Below, piece by piece: positions 5,841 through 7,914 of a DNA stretch of 7,914 nucleotides (its first letter is position 1; every line of letters begins with the position of its first letter). Below the pieces are notes generated by a model. That model did not search any database and had not been told where the DNA came from. It saw only the letters and a program-made list of their open reading frames with translations. Both the position numbers and the translations under genes were made by a program. The DNA is from Rhodanobacteraceae bacterium UBA703. Lineage in GTDB: Bacteria > Pseudomonadota > Gammaproteobacteria > Xanthomonadales > Rhodanobacteraceae. Location of the stretch: the NCBI GenBank assembly GCA_002297645.1, contig DBMH01000123.1:1-7914 (forward strand), read 5' to 3'.

Positions 5841-7910
5841 ATGAACCGATCCGACTCCATCATCAAGCTGCTCCTGGTCAACGACTCGGTGGAGGACGCC
5901 GAGCAGGTCATCAGCATCCTGCGCAACGGCGGCATCGCCGTACGTCCCGCCCGCGTCTCGACGGAGACGGAACTGGAAGCCTCGCTCGAACAGCAGACGC
6001 CCGACGTCGTCCTGGTCGACCTCTCCGCACGCGAGCTGGCGCTCCCCCAGGTACGGGAACTGGCGCATCGCGGCGGCCGCGACGTCGCCCTGATCGCGAG
6101 CGGCACGTCGCTGTCGGTCGATGCGATCGTCACCGCCTTCCGCGACGGCGCCAGCGCGATCGCCCAGCGCGAATCGCAGGAACTCCTGCAGATCATCGTG
6201 CGACGCGAGTTCGAGGCGCTGACGCTGCGCCGGAGCGTGCGCCGCCTGGAAGCGGCGCTGCGCGAATCGGAACGCCGCGGCTCCGCCCTGCTCGATTCCT
6301 CGCGGGATCCGATCGCCTTCGTGCACGAAGGCATGCACGTGCGCGCGAACAAGGCGTATCTCGAGATGTTCGGGTACGGCAGCTTCGAGGACATCGAAGG
6401 CATGTCGATCCTCGACCTGATCGCCGCCGAGGACGCCAACGATTTCAAGGCGCTGCTGAGACGCCTGTCCAAGGGCGAGAAGCCGCCGCAGCGCCTGAAC
6501 CTCAAGGCACGCCGCGGGGACGACTCGACCTTCGACGCGACGATGGAGTTCGCCGAAGCCAGCTTCGAGGGCGAGCCCTGCCAGCAGATCACCTTCCGTC
6601 GCCAGGTCGTCGACGCCGCGATCGAGCAGCAGCTCGACGAACTGCGCTCGAAAGACCTGATCACGGACCTCTACAACCGCCAGCACATGATCGCGCAGAT
6701 CGAGCGCGCCGCGGCGGCCGCGGCCGAAGGCACCGGAGGGCAAGCCCTGCTGCTGGTGGAACCGGACAATTTCCGGCAGGTGCTGGATGGCATCGGCCTC
6801 GGCAATGCCGACGTGCTGCTCGGCGACCTGGCCGGCTTGCTGCGCGGACTCGTGGGCGAAGGCGGCACCGCCGGGCGCATGGCGGACCACACCTTCGGCG
6901 TGCTCGTCGCCGACCGCGACGACATGGCGACGCAGACCTTCGCGGAATCGCTGCGGCAGGCCTTCAGCGAGCGCATCTTCGACGTCGGCCGCCAGTCGAT
7001 CAGCCTGACCGTCAGTGTCGGCGGCACGCTGATCGGCGAGCGCAACGGCAGCGTCGACCAGATGCTCGGCGTCGCCCATGCCGCGCTGCGCGAGATCCAG
7101 GAGGCGGGTGGCAATCGGGTGCGCATCGTCGACCCGTCGGCCCAGGACAAGGCCGCTGCCGAGAAATCGCGCCACTGGCTGGCGCTCATCGACCGCGCGA
7201 TCGCAGAGAACGGTTTCGTGCTGTACCACCAGCCGATCATCAGCCTGCACGGCGCGGAAGGCGACTTCTACGAGATCCTGCTGCGCATGCGCGGCCCCCA
7301 GGGCGAGATTCCGCCCGCCCAGTTCCTGCCCATCGCCGAGCGCCACGGCAAGATGCCCGCGATCGACCGCTGGGTCATCGCCAACGCGATCCGTGCGATT
7401 GCCGAACGCGAGCGCGCGGGTCACCGCACGACGTTCTTCGTCAAGCTCTCGCCTCCGTCGCTGGACGATCCGACTCTGCTGCCGTGGATCGCACAGCAGC
7501 TCAAGAGCTCGCGCCAGCGCGCGGATTCGCTGGTGTTCGAGATGCCGGAAAGCAAGGTCGTGACGAGCCTGAAGCAGGCGCGCACGTTCGTGAAGGGACT
7601 GGAGCAGCTGCGTTGCGGCTTCGCGCTGGAACAGTTCGGCTCCGGCCTCAACTCGTTCCAGCTGCTCAAGCACGTGCCGGCGCACTACCTGAAGATCGAC
7701 CGCAACTTCATGGCCGACCTGCCGAAGCACAAGGAAAACCAGGATCGCATCAAGGACATCTGCGACCAGGCCCACCACGCCGGCAAGCTCACCGTCGCCG
7801 AGTTCGTCGAGGACGCCGCCAGCATGTCGATCCTGTTCAGCTGCGGCGTGAACTTCGTGCAGGGCAACTTCCTGCAGGAGCCCGAAAAGGTCATGACGCA
7901 CGCCGCCTGA
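5841..7910 (+). CDS. fimX: FimX-type REC-PAS-GGDEF-EAL protein with degenerate active sites, c-di-GMP receptor for type IV pili
   Basis: The product is 689 residues, nearly the same as Pseudomonas FimX (691). Domains in order: a receiver-like domain (about 7-115), a helical linker (120-148), PAS (147-253), GGDEF (260-430) and EAL (440-685). The receiver keeps Asp60 in VVLVDL but has AIAQR (107-111) where the conserved Lys region is expected, so normal phospho-signalling is doubtful. GGDEF is replaced by ADHTF (348-352), so no cyclase activity is expected. EAL is EIL (478-480), the usual Asn near LSPPSL is Lys535, and the DDFG metal site is EQFG (597-600); Glu567, Lys618, Asp620 and Glu654 remain. 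This fits binding without hydrolysis. FimX binds c-di-GMP through its EAL domain and drives type IV pilus assembly, with PilZ and PilB in Xanthomonas. An in-frame TGA at 5826-5828 fixes the ATG at 5841, which has only a weak ribosome site. A generic degenerate GGDEF-EAL protein is the alternative. Confidence 0.87.
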   Translation: MNRSDSIIKLLLVNDSVEDAEQVISILRNGGIAVRPARVSTETELEASLEQQTPDVVLVDLSARELALPQVRELAHRGGRDVALIASGTSLSVDAIVTAFRDGASAIAQRESQELLQIIVRREFEALTLRRSVRRLEAALRESERRGSALLDSSRDPIAFVHEGMHVRANKAYLEMFGYGSFEDIEGMSILDLIAAEDANDFKALLRRLSKGEKPPQRLNLKARRGDDSTFDATMEFAEASFEGEPCQQITFRRQVVDAAIEQQLDELRSKDLITDLYNRQHMIAQIERAAAAAAEGTGGQALLLVEPDNFRQVLDGIGLGNADVLLGDLAGLLRGLVGEGGTAGRMADHTFGVLVADRDDMATQTFAESLRQAFSERIFDVGRQSISLTVSVGGTLIGERNGSVDQMLGVAHAALREIQEAGGNRVRIVDPSAQDKAAAEKSRHWLALIDRAIAENGFVLYHQPIISLHGAEGDFYEILLRMRGPQGEIPPAQFLPIAERHGKMPAIDRWVIANAIRAIAERERAGHRTTFFVKLSPPSLDDPTLLPWIAQQLKSSRQRADSLVFEMPESKVVTSLKQARTFVKGLEQLRCGFALEQFGSGLNSFQLLKHVPAHYLKIDRNFMADLPKHKENQDRIKDICDQAHHAGKLTVAEFVEDAASMSILFSCGVNFVQGNFLQEPEKVMTHAA

Positions 7911-7914
7911 TCCG

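Noticed and set aside
4309..5844. Plus-strand open frame spanning efp and epmB
   Set aside because: It is a shadow frame with Arg/Ala-rich composition. It crosses the efp coding region on the opposite strand and overlaps epmB in another frame.
5424..7901. Very long minus-strand open frame of 825 codons opposite fimX and the end of epmB
   Set aside because: It has no recognisable domain, is rich in Arg, Gln, His and Val runs typical of antisense frames of GC-rich genes, and lies opposite strong coding sequence.

Overview
The window is GC-rich DNA (about 67-72% GC in two hand-counted lines of the mtaD gene) with tightly packed genes. It looks chromosomal and comes from a gammaproteobacterium, most likely of the Xanthomonadales/Lysobacterales. 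Three things point there. A gene order mtaD - ubiG - mupP resembles the Pseudomonas PA3170-PA3172 neighbourhood. A squalene/phytoene-synthase-like gene lies next to mupP, which I associate with Xanthomonadales. A FimX-type protein of 689 residues is present, close to the 691 residues of Pseudomonas FimX. I see no RNA genes, insertion sequences, CRISPR arrays or phage genes.

Layout. The minus strand from about 4580 down to 1 carries efp, a 143-bp palindrome-rich gap, then a compact run: mtaD (adenosine-type deaminase), a small DUF6438-like lipoprotein, ubiG, mupP/gph and a truncated squalene/phytoene synthase-like gene. The last five are separated by only 7, -4, -4 and 2 bases, which suggests one transcript with translational coupling. 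The plus strand carries epmB, divergent from efp across a gap of about 70 bp, and then fimX.

How the genes fit together. efp encodes elongation factor P with the modifiable Lys34. epmB encodes the radical-SAM lysine 2,3-aminomutase that makes the beta-lysine used to modify it, so substrate and modifier share one divergent promoter region. EpmA, the ligase, is not in the window. fimX encodes a REC-PAS-GGDEF-EAL protein with degenerate catalytic motifs, expected to act as a c-di-GMP receptor for type IV pili. UbiG makes ubiquinone and releases S-adenosylhomocysteine, which MtaD-type enzymes can deaminate. MupP would serve peptidoglycan recycling.

Most of this is conserved housekeeping DNA. The most unusual points are the lower-GC lipoprotein gene seated with a GTGA overlap inside the mtaD-ubiG run, the synthase-like protein lacking the usual Asp-rich motif, the palindromes and C10 tract between efp and mtaD, and three GGGGTCT copies in the efp/epmB gap. 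I see no convincing new multi-gene system.
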